Source: an uncultured Bacteroides sp.
Lineage (GTDB): Bacteria > Bacteroidota > Bacteroidia > Bacteroidales > Bacteroidaceae
Reading direction: 5' to 3'
Length of the DNA stretch: 64,000 nucleotides
Assembly (NCBI GenBank): GCA_947074275.1
Contig: CAMTPA010000004.1
Span: 1 to 64,000 of the forward strand
How positions within the stretch are numbered: the first letter of the stretch is position 1; each line of letters starts with the position of its first letter. This document shows positions 28,115-39,000 of the stretch, piece after piece. The notes beneath the pieces are model-generated. The model made no database searches. It was not told the origin of the DNA and saw nothing but the letters and a program-made list of their open reading frames with translations. The translations under genes and the position numbers were made by a program.

Positions 28115-29013
28115 ATTGGAATAAAATAGTAGAGTGTGTGCCCAACTTCAGCGAAGGAAGAGATGCACAAAAGATAGACCAAATAGTAGAGTCCTTTCGA
28201 TCAAAGCCGGGAGTGAAGCTACTTGATTATAGCAACGACGAAGATCACAACAGATTGGTGGTGACCGTAGTGGGCGAACCTGATGCTCTGTGCGATGCTT
28301 TGTTTCAAGCCATTGGGGTTGCTGTCCGGCTGATAGACCTTACCAATCATAAAGGGCAACACCCACGTATGGGAGCGGTAGATGTGGTGCCATTTATCCC
28401 AATCAAAAATGTGTCGATGGAAGAGGCGGTAGAGTTATCAAAGCAGCTCGCTTGTAGGGTGTCGGATGCCTATCAACTACCCGTGTTCTTATACGAAAAG
28501 TCTGCTTCTGCCCCTCATCGTGAAAACTTGGCTGCCATTCGCAAAGGTGAGTTCGAGGGTATGGAACAAAAGATAACTCTACCCGAATGGAAACCCGATT
28601 ACGGCACAGCTCAACGCCACCCCACGGCTGGGGTAGTAGCCATTGGTGCGCGTATGCCTTTGGTGGCCTACAACATCAACCTCAACACCCCCTCGCTCGA
28701 TATAGCTACCGACATTGCCAAGAAAATACGCTTTATTGGCGGTGGTTTGCGTTATTGCAAAGCGATGGGAGTGGAGCTAAAGGAGAGAGGCATCACGCAG
28801 GTTTCTATCAATATGACCGATTATTCCAAAACCGCTCTTTATCGTGCTTTCGAACTGGTGCGCATCGAGGCTCGCCGCTACGGTGTCAGCATTGTAGGTA
28901 GCGAAATCATTGGACTTGTTCCGATGGAAGCCCTTATCGACACGGCTGCATACTACTTAGGATTGGAAGACTTCTCGATGCAGCAAGTGCTCGAAGCACG
29001 CATAATGGAATAA
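28111..29013 (+). CDS. ftcD: Glutamate formimidoyltransferase
   Basis: IVECVPNFSEGRD, LIDLTNHKGQHPRMGAVDVVPFIPI; ATGA overlap with hutU. Confidence 0.95.
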   Translation: MNWNKIVECVPNFSEGRDAQKIDQIVESFRSKPGVKLLDYSNDEDHNRLVVTVVGEPDALCDALFQAIGVAVRLIDLTNHKGQHPRMGAVDVVPFIPIKNVSMEEAVELSKQLACRVSDAYQLPVFLYEKSASAPHRENLAAIRKGEFEGMEQKITLPEWKPDYGTAQRHPTAGVVAIGARMPLVAYNINLNTPSLDIATDIAKKIRFIGGGLRYCKAMGVELKERGITQVSINMTDYSKTALYRAFELVRIEARRYGVSIVGSEIIGLVPMEALIDTAAYYLGLEDFSMQQVLEARIME

Positions 29014-29025
29014 AACAAGAAGCCT

Positions 29026-30261
29026 ATGAACCGCAACTTGATTCTGAAAAATGCACGCATTGTCACCCCGATGGGGCGCACCGCACGCTGTGGGGCAGAG
29101 ATGAAACGCTTGCTTGATATACCTCGTGGCACAATCGAAGTGACCGATGGACGCATCACCTACGTGGGCGAAAATTTGCCCGACACTCGCGATGGATATG
29201 ACGTGATTGACGTGAGAGGCAATGTGGTGCTTCCGGGTTTTGTCGATTCGCACACCCATTTGGTGTTTGGTGGCTATCGCCCCGACGAGTTTGTGTGGCG
29301 GATGAATGGCGAAAGCTATATGAGTATAATGGAGCGTGGCGGCGGTATATTCAGCACTGTGCGTGCCACGCGCGAAGCCTCTTTCGATGAATTGAAACAA
29401 AAAGCCGAATGGTTTATCAACGTGATGAGCCGGATGGGAGTGACTACCGTGGAGGGAAAGAGTGGTTACGGGTTAGACCGTGACACCGAGCTGATGCAGC
29501 TTGAGGTGATGCGCGCTATCAATCAAGACCCTTGTCGCAAGGTAGATATTGCTACCACCTTTTTGGGGGCGCACGCTGTGCCACGCGAATATGCTGGGCG
29601 CACTGACGAGTATATCGACTTTTTGATAAACGATATGCTGCCATTGGTGAAACAGAGAGGACTGGCAGAAAACTGTGACGTGTTTTGCGAGAAAGGAGTA
29701 TTCACCATTGGCGAATCCAAGCGATTGCTGATAGCCGCCAAAGAGATGGGGTATGGCATCAAGCTACACGCCGACGAGATAGTGAGCTTTGGCGGCGCTA
29801 CTCTTGCAGGCGAACTGCGAGCTTTGAGCGCCGACCACCTGCTTCACGCTTCCGATACAGGCATTCAGGCGATGAAGGAGGGAGGGGTGATTGCTACTCT
29901 GTTGCCGCTTACAGCTTTCACCTTGCGCGAACCTTATGCCCGTGGCAGAGAGATGATAGACAGCGGTTGTGCGGTGGCACTTGCTACCGACCTCAACCCC
30001 GGCAGTTGTTGTTCAGGCTCCATACCTTTGCTGTTTGCTTTGGCGTGCATCTATATGCGCTTCTCGGTCGAGGAGGCGATAACTGCGCTCACGCTTAATG
30101 GAGCAGCGGCACTCAACAAAGCCGATAGCATTGGCAGCATCGAAGTAGGAAAGTGGGGCGATTTGGTGGTGTTGGATACCGATACACCCAATGTGTTGCC
30201 CTACTACACGGCAATGAACTCGGTGCAACACACCATTAAGCGTGGTGTGATTTTGAAGTGA
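29026..30261 (+). CDS. hutI: Imidazolonepropionase
   Basis: GNVVLPGFVDSHTHLVFGGYR, GVTTVEGKSGYGLD, LHADEIVSFGGATLAGEL; hut context. Confidence 0.96.
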   Translation: MNRNLILKNARIVTPMGRTARCGAEMKRLLDIPRGTIEVTDGRITYVGENLPDTRDGYDVIDVRGNVVLPGFVDSHTHLVFGGYRPDEFVWRMNGESYMSIMERGGGIFSTVRATREASFDELKQKAEWFINVMSRMGVTTVEGKSGYGLDRDTELMQLEVMRAINQDPCRKVDIATTFLGAHAVPREYAGRTDEYIDFLINDMLPLVKQRGLAENCDVFCEKGVFTIGESKRLLIAAKEMGYGIKLHADEIVSFGGATLAGELRALSADHLLHASDTGIQAMKEGGVIATLLPLTAFTLREPYARGREMIDSGCAVALATDLNPGSCCSGSIPLLFALACIYMRFSVEEAITALTLNGAAALNKADSIGSIEVGKWGDLVVLDTDTPNVLPYYTAMNSVQHTIKRGVILK

Positions 30262-30291
30262 CAAAATTGAATGTAAAGGGTGATGTGTCAC

Positions 30292-30376
30292 AACATCCCC
30301 GTGTTGTAATAGAAAACACCCGGATGTTGTGGTGCAAAACATCCGGATGTTGTGGCATAAAACATCCGGGTGTTTT
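30292..30376 (+). repeat. Four-copy 23-nt-period array of AACAYCCGGRTGTT palindromes between hutI and fchA; outer units form a terminator-like hairpin
   Basis: Units begin at 30292, 30315, 30338 and 30361. AAAACACCCGGATGTT (30313-30328) is the perfect reverse complement of AACATCCGGGTGTTTT (30361-30376), followed by T; unit 3 AACATCCGGATGTT is itself a perfect palindrome. Confidence 0.88.
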
Positions 30377-30419
30377 TACTGTTGATGCACCTATTTGATA
30401 ATCCTAAAAACGAAATAAA

Positions 30420-31049
30420 ATGTTAGTAGACCTATCTGTAAAGCAATTTATAAACAAAGTGTCGGGCAACGAACCTGTGCCTGGAGGTGGCAGCATCGCT
30501 GCACTCAACGGCGCAATAGCCGCCGCCCTTGCTGCAATGGTGGCAGGACTTACCATCGGGAAAAAGAATTACGAGCAGCACGAAGAGCTGATGCAGCGCA
30601 TACGTGGGCTTGCGCTGATAAATCAGGAGGAGTTTTTAGAAAATGTGGATCGTGATGCCGAAGCCTACTATCAGGTGTTTGCCTGCTACAAAATGCCCAA
30701 AGCTACCGATCAAGAGAAGGAATACAGAAGCCGTGCCATTCAGGAAGCCACTCGCTATGCCGCATTGGTGCCAATGCAAGTGGCGCGCAACGCTTTCGAG
30801 CTGATGAGCATCATCGATGAAGTGGCGCGCTATGGCAACAAGAATGCTGTGACCGATGCTTGCGTGGCAATGATGTCGGCTCGCACCGCTGTGTTGGCAG
30901 CTTTGATGAATGTGCGCATCAATCTTGGTTCGCTCGACGATAAGGTGTTTGCCGAGCAACTTTTTGATGAGGCCGACACACTCGAAATGAGAGCTTGCAA
31001 AATGGAGCAAGAGTTGGTAGATACTGTAAAACAAAAAATAGGCGTATGA
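30420..31049 (+). CDS. fchA: Formimidotetrahydrofolate cyclodeaminase
   Basis: NEPVPGGGSIAALNGAIAAALAAMVAGLTIGKKNY: FTCD_C family motif; hut operon context. Confidence 0.93.
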   Translation: MLVDLSVKQFINKVSGNEPVPGGGSIAALNGAIAAALAAMVAGLTIGKKNYEQHEELMQRIRGLALINQEEFLENVDRDAEAYYQVFACYKMPKATDQEKEYRSRAIQEATRYAALVPMQVARNAFELMSIIDEVARYGNKNAVTDACVAMMSARTAVLAALMNVRINLGSLDDKVFAEQLFDEADTLEMRACKMEQELVDTVKQKIGV

Positions 31050-32542
31050 GCAATGTGTATTATGTAGGTTCGGGTGAATTGACGTTCGATACAATTGAGC
31101 GCATCATAAACGAGAACCTGAAACTGGAACTTGCACCCGAAGCAAAAGTGCGCATACAGCGTTGTCGCGACTATCTTGACGAGAAAATAGCCCAGTCGGA
31201 CGCGCCGCTCTATGGCATCACCACGGGCTTTGGGTCGCTTTGCAATCGCAACATATCGCCTGGCGAACTGGGCACTTTGCAAGAGAATCTTATCAAGAGC
31301 CACGCTTGCAGCGTGGGTGAGGAAATCAGCCCCGTCATCATCAAGCTAATGATGCTTTTCAAGGCACACGCTCTTGCTTTGGGGCATAGCGGTGTGCAAC
31401 TCGTCACCGTGCAGCGCATTCTCGATTATTTCAACAACGATGTGATGCCCATCGTCTACGATAGGGGGTCGTTGGGGGCTTCGGGCGATTTGGCTCCATT
31501 GGCCAACCTCTTTTTGCCTCTTATTGGTGTGGGGGATGTGTATTATAAGGGTAAAAAACGCGAAGCCATCGGTGTGCTCGATGAGTTTGGCTGGCAACCC
31601 GTGCAGCTCAAAAGCAAAGAGGGATTGGCGTTGCTCAATGGCACACAGTTTATGAGTGCCAACGGTGTGTTTGCCATTCTCAAAGCATTCCGCCTATCTA
31701 AAAAGGCCGACCTTATAGCTGCGCTCTCGCTCGAAGCATTCGACGGACGCATTGAGCCATTTATGGATTGCATACAGCAGATTCGCCCTCACAAAGGACA
31801 GATTGAAACAGGCGAGGCGTTTCGTAAACTGCTTGAGGGGAGCGAAATCATTGCTCATCCCAAAGCGCACGTGCAAGATCCGTACTCTTTCCGTTGCATT
31901 CCGCAAGTACACGGCGCTACCAAAGATGCCATTCGCTACGTGGCCTCCGTGTTGCTCACCGAAATCAATTCGGTGACCGACAACCCCACCATCTTCCCCG
32001 ATGAAGACCGAATTATTTCGGGAGGTAACTTTCACGGGCAGCCATTGGCCATATCATACGACTTCTTGGCAATAGCCCTTGCCGAACTGGGCAACATTTC
32101 CGAACGGCGTGTGGCGCAGCTCATTATGGGACTTCGTGGACTACCCGAATTCTTAGTAGCAAATCCCGGATTGAACTCTGGCTTTATGATACCTCAATAC
32201 ACGGCAGCCTCGATGGTGAGCCAAAACAAGATGTATTGCTATGCTGCCTCGAGCGACTCCATCGTTTCGTCCAACGGACAAGAAGATCACGTGAGTATGG
32301 GAGCCAACGCAGCCACCAAGCTCTATAAAGTGATGAACAATTTAGAGTTTATCCTCTCCATCGAGCTGATGAATGCCGCACAAGGCATCGATTTCCGTCG
32401 TCCCGAAAAAACATCGCCTTTGCTGGAACGCTTCCTAAAAGAGTATCGCAAAGAGGTGCCTTTTGTAGACGAAGACATTGTGATGTATAAAGAGATACAC
32501 AAGACAGTAGCGTTTCTGAGCCGCACCAAGTTCGACTACTGA
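31046..32542 (+). CDS. hutH: Histidine ammonia-lyase
   Basis: MIO-forming ASG in DRGSLGASGDLAPLANLFLPLIG; YGITTGFGSL. Start set to ATG 31046 (ATGA overlap with fchA). Confidence 0.96.
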   Translation: MSNVYYVGSGELTFDTIERIINENLKLELAPEAKVRIQRCRDYLDEKIAQSDAPLYGITTGFGSLCNRNISPGELGTLQENLIKSHACSVGEEISPVIIKLMMLFKAHALALGHSGVQLVTVQRILDYFNNDVMPIVYDRGSLGASGDLAPLANLFLPLIGVGDVYYKGKKREAIGVLDEFGWQPVQLKSKEGLALLNGTQFMSANGVFAILKAFRLSKKADLIAALSLEAFDGRIEPFMDCIQQIRPHKGQIETGEAFRKLLEGSEIIAHPKAHVQDPYSFRCIPQVHGATKDAIRYVASVLLTEINSVTDNPTIFPDEDRIISGGNFHGQPLAISYDFLAIALAELGNISERRVAQLIMGLRGLPEFLVANPGLNSGFMIPQYTAASMVSQNKMYCYAASSDSIVSSNGQEDHVSMGANAATKLYKVMNNLEFILSIELMNAAQGIDFRRPEKTSPLLERFLKEYRKEVPFVDEDIVMYKEIHKTVAFLSRTKFDY

Positions 32543-32580
32543 TTTTTGCTAAAGCGAAGTTTCTTTTATTCTGATGATAG

Positions 32581-32636
32581 AAGGCGAATACTTTCCTGCT
32601 GTTTGGGTAGGATTGTGTTCGCCTTTTCTGTTTTTT
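32581..32636 (+). terminator. Terminator-like hairpin after hutH
   Basis: AAGGCGAA (32581-32588) / TTCGCCTT (32619-32626) followed by a T-rich run; long loop. Confidence 0.5.
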
Positions 32637-32841
32637 GATGATATAGATGTTAAAAAGCTTTTTACTGTTAACGTTTGTTTTTATGTCGTGTATAATGTAT
32701 AATTAATGCGAAATAATAAGTGGGCAGTATGAAAACTTAAATCCAGATTAAAGTTTTCTATTTATATTTGCTTCACTTTTTTTATAAAAGAAGATGTTTG
32801 ATTGCAAAAAAATAAAAGTGAAGTACACAAATAGTAGCACA

Positions 32842-33495
32842 ATGATTGATACGGAAAAAGATAATTCGGCGGCACGCTTGGAATTGCGTAATAAAATTAT
32901 AAGAACTGCCTCGCAAGCTTTTAGAAGCAACGGCATAAAGTGCATTACAATGGATGAGATAGCTGCATCGCTCTCAATGTCGAAACGCACTCTATACGAA
33001 ATATTTGAAGATAAGGAAACTTTGCTTCGCGAGTGTATATTGGCCGATCACGATGAATTGATAGCTTTTATAGGTGAGGTGATGAAAGAGGCTAAAAATG
33101 TTCTGGAGGTGATATTGGTGTGCTACAAAAAAAACATAGAACGCTTTCACGAAACGAACAAACAGTTTTTTGAAGATATAAAAAAGTATCCGAGAGTGTA
33201 TGATCTGATAAAAGAGTTTAAGACAAGAGATACCGATAGCACCATTGCCTTCTTTATGAAAGGCGTAGAACAGGGGATATTTCGTTCGGATATAAACTTT
33301 GAGATTATCAATCAGTTGGTTCGCTTGCAAATGGATGTACTGATGAGCACCGATATATGTAGTAAATACTCGATAGCCGAAGTTTACGAGTCGATTATGT
33401 TTACCTATTTGCGCGGCATCTCTACCGAAAAAGGTGCCAAAGAGTTGGAAGAGTTTATTCAAGAATATAGAAAGCTCAGAGGCGAAAAAAAATAG
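32842..33495 (+). CDS. TetR/AcrR-family transcriptional regulator
   Basis: IIRTASQAFRSNGIKCITMDEIAASLSMSKRTLYEIFEDKETLLREC: TetR HTH. The track also allows a start at 32794. Confidence 0.9.
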   Translation: MIDTEKDNSAARLELRNKIIRTASQAFRSNGIKCITMDEIAASLSMSKRTLYEIFEDKETLLRECILADHDELIAFIGEVMKEAKNVLEVILVCYKKNIERFHETNKQFFEDIKKYPRVYDLIKEFKTRDTDSTIAFFMKGVEQGIFRSDINFEIINQLVRLQMDVLMSTDICSKYSIAEVYESIMFTYLRGISTEKGAKELEEFIQEYRKLRGEKK

Positions 33496-33551
33496 TGCGA
33501 CTTTTTATGACGAGATAAAATACAAATCACAGGAATATACATTAAAATTTT

Positions 33552-34904
33552 ATGAATAAAATGACAAAGAGGTTTGGTAAAGGAATGTTTTTTATAGGTA
33601 TAGCATTCATCTTTTCATTGGGCTTTGTGCAAGCGCAAGAATCGAAGCAAACGTTGAATCTAACTTTGAGTCAGGCTTTGGAAATAGCGTTGAGCGACAA
33701 CCCTACCATCAAAGTAGCCGACGAAGATGTGATGCTGAAAAAGATTGCCAACAAGGAGACGTGGCAAAACTTATTGCCCGAAGTAGGGATTGGAGCAGGG
33801 CTCGATCACACCATCAAGGCTCCGCAGATGAACTTGGGTGGACAGGTGTTTAAAATGGGACAAGATAATTCGAACACCACCAATGCGGCTCTTTCTATTA
33901 GTTTGCCTGTTTTTGCCCCTGCGGTGTACAAAGCGATGTCTATGAGCCGCACGGATATAGAACTTTCGCTCGAAAAAGCACGCTCTTCTCGATTGGATTT
34001 GGTGAATCAAGTGACAAAGGCTTACTATCAGTTGATGCTTGCACAAGATACTTACGATGTGATGCTTGCAAGCTACCAATTGGCAGAAGATAATTTCAAC
34101 GTGGCAAATGCAAAATACGAACAAGGAGCGGTGAGCGAGTTCGACAAAATCAGTTCGGAGGTTCAGATGCGAAGCACCAAGCCTTCGGTGGTTTCTTCGG
34201 CCAATGCTATCACGCTGTCTAAATTGCAATTGAGAGTGTTGATGGGAATTACAGAAGATGTGGATATTGTGATTGCTGACAACTTGTCGAATTACGAAAT
34301 GTCTTTGTTTGCCGAGCAACTCAACACCGATTCGCTAAATCTATCGAGAAACTCCACGATGCTTCAATTGGATTTGAATCGCAAATTGCTCGATCAGAAT
34401 GTGAAAGCGATGCGCGCCAATTTCCTGCCTACATTGGCTATGGGCTTTTCTTATCAATACCAATCGCTTTATAACAATAATTGGAATGTGTTTAAATACG
34501 ATTGGATTGGTAGTTCTTCGCTCTCTTTTTCATTGAGCATTCCGCTCTACAAGGCTGGAAACTTCACAAAGATGAAAACGGCTCGTGCGCAAATCACTCA
34601 GCTCGACTGGAGTCGCCTCGATACAGAGCGCAACTTGAAGATGATGGTAGAAAGCTATCGCAACAACATGACAGCAAGCACCGAACAGGTGGTGAGTAAT
34701 AAAGAAAACGTGCTTCAAGCAGAAAAGGCGGTGCTTATCGCTGGCAAAAGATACGAAGTGGGTAAGGGTACTGTGCTCGAACTGAATAGTTCGCAAGTAT
34801 CGCTCACACAAGCGCAACTCACCTACAATCAATCCATCTACGACTATTTGGTGTCGAAAGCTGATTTGGATCAGGTGTTGGGAAAAGAGGTATCAGTAAA
34901 GTAA
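33552..34904 (+). CDS. TolC-family outer membrane efflux protein
   Basis: LNLTLSQALEIALSDNPTIKVADEDVMLKK and repeated coiled-coil architecture; adjacent MFP/RND genes. Confidence 0.93.
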   Translation: MNKMTKRFGKGMFFIGIAFIFSLGFVQAQESKQTLNLTLSQALEIALSDNPTIKVADEDVMLKKIANKETWQNLLPEVGIGAGLDHTIKAPQMNLGGQVFKMGQDNSNTTNAALSISLPVFAPAVYKAMSMSRTDIELSLEKARSSRLDLVNQVTKAYYQLMLAQDTYDVMLASYQLAEDNFNVANAKYEQGAVSEFDKISSEVQMRSTKPSVVSSANAITLSKLQLRVLMGITEDVDIVIADNLSNYEMSLFAEQLNTDSLNLSRNSTMLQLDLNRKLLDQNVKAMRANFLPTLAMGFSYQYQSLYNNNWNVFKYDWIGSSSLSFSLSIPLYKAGNFTKMKTARAQITQLDWSRLDTERNLKMMVESYRNNMTASTEQVVSNKENVLQAEKAVLIAGKRYEVGKGTVLELNSSQVSLTQAQLTYNQSIYDYLVSKADLDQVLGKEVSVK

Positions 34905-34932
34905 AAAAAGAAATAATAAACATCAGAATAAT

Positions 34933-35949
34933 ATGAAAAAGAGTTTCCAATTAATAGCTCTGTTTGCAATTGCATTTTTAAGCTCTTGCACGGGTGGAAA
35001 AGAGACGAAGACGGTAGAGGTAGTAGAGGAAAAACCACGTGTGAAACTGGCCGAAGTGAAAGCGCGCCCAGTAGAACAAGTACAAGAATATACAGCAACA
35101 GTTGAGGCGGAAGTGAAAAACAACATCGCTCCATCATCTCCTGTACGTATTGATAAGATATTTGTGGAGGTGGGCGACCGTGTGTCGAAAGGACAAAAAC
35201 TTGTTCAGATGGATGCTGCCAACTTGAAACAAATGAAACTGCAACTGGAAAACAAACAAACAGAGTTTAATCGTACTGATGAACTGTATAAAGTAGGTGG
35301 TGCATCCAAATCGGAGTGGGATGCTCAGAAGATGGCTCTTGACGTGCAACAGACTGCCTACAACAACTTGATGGAAAATACAGCTCTTGTAAGTCCTATC
35401 AATGGAGTGGTGACTGCTCGCAATTATGACAACGGCGATATGTATAGCAGTGGAAACCCTGTGCTTGTGGTAGAACAAATAACACCTGTGAAGTTGATGA
35501 TAAACGTGTCGGAAGCTTATTTCACGAAAGTGAAGAAAGGCGAACCCGTGTCGGTGACTTTGGATGTGTATGGCGACGAGGTGTTTAATGGAAAAGTGAG
35601 CTTAGTGTATCCAACGATTGATGCTGCTACACGTACTTTCCCCGTGGAGATAAAAATAGATAATAAAGACCAGCGTATCCGCCCAGGAATGTTTGCACGT
35701 GCCACCATCAACTTTGGTGTAGAAGACAATGTGGTAGTTCCCGACTTGGCTATCGTGAAGCAAGCAGGATCGGGCGACCGCTACGTGTATGTATATAAAG
35801 ATGGAAAGGTGTCTTACAATAAAGTGGAGTTGGGTCGTCGTATGGGTGTAGACTATGAATTGAAATCGGGAGTGCCTAATAATTCTCAAGTGGTTATCGC
35901 TGGACAGTCGCGCCTTATCAACGGAACGGAAGTTGAAATTGAGAATTGA
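34933..35949 (+). CDS. RND efflux periplasmic adaptor (membrane fusion) lipoprotein
   Basis: Lipoprotein signal FLSSCTGGKE; IDKIFVEVGDRVSKGQKLVQMD lipoyl-like hairpin; SPINGVVTARNYDNGDMYSSG. Confidence 0.93.
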   Translation: MKKSFQLIALFAIAFLSSCTGGKETKTVEVVEEKPRVKLAEVKARPVEQVQEYTATVEAEVKNNIAPSSPVRIDKIFVEVGDRVSKGQKLVQMDAANLKQMKLQLENKQTEFNRTDELYKVGGASKSEWDAQKMALDVQQTAYNNLMENTALVSPINGVVTARNYDNGDMYSSGNPVLVVEQITPVKLMINVSEAYFTKVKKGEPVSVTLDVYGDEVFNGKVSLVYPTIDAATRTFPVEIKIDNKDQRIRPGMFARATINFGVEDNVVVPDLAIVKQAGSGDRYVYVYKDGKVSYNKVELGRRMGVDYELKSGVPNNSQVVIAGQSRLINGTEVEIEN

Positions 35950-36005
35950 TTTATTGGTGAGACTTAATATTTTGGAATAACCCCACAAGATAAAATAAAA
36001 AGAAT

Positions 36006-39000
36006 ATGAGTATATACGAAGGAGCGGTTAAAAGACCGATTATGACCTCGCTCTGCTTTGTGGCAGTGATGATATTTGGTCTGTACTCTTTGTCCAGATT
36101 GCCGATTGACTTGTATCCGGATATTGATACAAATACAATTATGGTAATGACTGCATATCCGGGTGCAAGTGCCTCGGATATTGAGAACAATGTGACACGT
36201 CCACTCGAAAATACGTTGAATGCGGTGAGCAACCTGAAGCACATCACTTCGCGTTCGTCCGAGAATATGTCAATCATTACACTTGAGTTTGAGTATGGCA
36301 ACGATATAGATGTGCTCACCAACGATGTCCGGGACAAGCTGGATATGGTTAGTTCGCAAATGCCCGATGATGCCGAAACACCCATCATCTTTAAATTTAG
36401 TACCGATATGATTCCAATCGTGATGCTTTCGGTACAAGCAAAAGAGAGCCAGTCGGCTCTTTACAAAATCCTGGACGACCGTGTGGTGAACCCATTGGCT
36501 CGTATCCCAGGTGTTGGCACGGTTTCTATCAGTGGTGCTCCCCAACGTGAGATTCAAGTATATTGCGACCCAGGCAAACTGGAAGCTTACAACTTGACAA
36601 TCGAAACGATTAGCTCGGTGATTGGTGCCGAAAACCGCAATGTGCCAGGTGGTAACTTTGATATTGGTAACGAAACCTATTCGCTGCGTGTAGAGGGTGA
36701 GTTTGATGATTCACGTCAGCTCGAAAACATTGTAATAGGCACACACAACGGTGCCAATGTTTACTTACGCGATGTAGCGAAGGTGATTGATACAGTAGAG
36801 GAACGTGCGCAACAAACCTATAACAACGGTGTACAAGGGGCGATGATTATCGTTCAAAAGCAGTCGGGAGCCAACTCGGTAGAAATATCGCGCAAGGTGC
36901 AAGATGCTCTTCCCCGTTTGCAAAAGAGCTTGCCAAGCGATGTGAAATTAGGTGTAATTGTAGATACTTCCGAGAACATCTTGAACACAATTGACTCGTT
37001 GACCGAAACAGTGCTTTATGCTTTGTTGTTCGTTGTTATTGTGGTGTTCTTATTCTTGGGTCGCTGGCGTGCTACTTTGATTATCTGTATCACTATCCCG
37101 CTTTCTCTGATTGCCTCATTTATCTACTTAGCAGCTTCGGGCAATACGATTAATATCATCTCTCTTTCGTCGCTATCCATTGCTATTGGTATGGTGGTAG
37201 ATGATGCGATTGTGGTGCTCGAAAATGTAACTTCACACATTGAACGTGGTTCCGACCCGAAACAAGCCGCAGTACACGGCACCAACGAGGTTGCTATTTC
37301 GGTAATTGCTTCTACGCTGACAATGATTGCCGTGTTCTTTCCATTGACAATGGTAAGCGGTATGTCGGGGGTAATGTTCCGTCAGTTGGGATGGATGATG
37401 TGTGCCATTATGTTTATCTCTACAATGGCGGCTCTTTCGCTCACTCCGATGCTTTGCTCTCAGTTGCTTCGTTTGCAGAAAAAACAATCTAAAGCGTTCA
37501 AGTTGTTTTTCAGACCCATTGAGTTTGTGCTCGACGGACTTGATGCAGGCTATGGTCGTATGCTAAACTGGGCTGTGCGTCATCGTGCTTTGGTGCTTTC
37601 TTGCTGTTTTGGTTTCTTCTTCTTAAGTCTTTTCTGTGGCAAATACATCGGTTCGGAGTTTTTCCCACCACAAGATAATGCGCGTATTGCTGTCAAGTTG
37701 GAGTTGCCTATCGGAACGCGTATGGAGCTGGCACAAGAGATGGCTGATAAGCTTACTAAACAGTGGATGGAGAAGTATCCGGGAGTGATAAAAGTGTGCA
37801 ACTATACAGTAGGGCAAGCCGACTCGGACAATACGTGGGCTTCGATGCAGGACAATGGTTCGCACATTATATCGTTCAATATGAGCTTGGTCGATCCGGG
37901 CGATCGTGATAAAACGCTTGCTGAGGTTTGTGATGAAATGCGTGCAGACTTGAAGAAATACCCGGAGTTTAACAAAGCACAAGTTATCTTTGGTGGTAGC
38001 AATCAAGGTATGTCTGCACAGTCGTCTGCCGATTTTGAAGTATATGGCTACGATATGGCTGCTACCGACAGTGTGGCTGCATATCTAAAACGCGAATTGC
38101 TTCGGGTGAAAGGGGTTTCGGAAGTGAACATCAGTCGTAGCGACTACCAACCCGAATATCAGGTAGACTTCGACCGCGAAAAATTGGCATTGCACGGATT
38201 GAATCTAAGTACTGCTGCTACCTATCTGCGCAATCGTATCAATGGAGCCACAGCATCTAAATATCGTGAAGATGGAGATGAATATGACATTAAAGTGCGT
38301 TATGCACCCGAACATCGCACCAGCCTCAATGATATTGAAAACATCCTAATCTACAACAGTAAAGGCGAATCGGTGCGTGTGAAAGATGTGGGTAAAGTAG
38401 TCGAACGCTTCAATCCACCCACTATCGAGCGTAAAAACCGCGAACGTATCGTGACGGTTTCTGCCATTATCTCGGGTGTGCCGATGAGTGATGTGGTGAG
38501 TGCCGGAAACACGTTGATAGATGAAATGGATGTTCCGGGCGATATATCGATTCAAATTGCAGGGTCGTACGAAGACCAACAAGAGTCGTTTAGAGATTTG
38601 GGTACGTTGGCTGTGATGATTGTATTGCTCGTGTTCATCGTGATGGCAGCACAGTTCGAGTCTATGACCTATCCGTTCATCTTGATGATTTCGGTGTTGT
38701 TTGCCTTCAGTGGTGTGTTGATGGCCCTGTTTATCACTGGCACTACTCTGAGTGTAATGAGTTTGTTGGGAGGTATTATGCTGATTGGTATCGTTGTGAA
38801 AAATGGTATCGTACTCATCGACTACACCATTCTTTGTCGTGAACGTGGACAATCGGTGATCAATGCCGTGGTGACTGCTGGCAAAAGCCGTCTTCGCCCT
38901 GTATTGATGACCACTGCAACTACCGTACTTGGTATGATTCCGATGGCGGTAAGTTCGGGACAAGGGTCGGAAATGTGGAGTCCGATGGCGATTGCCGTAA

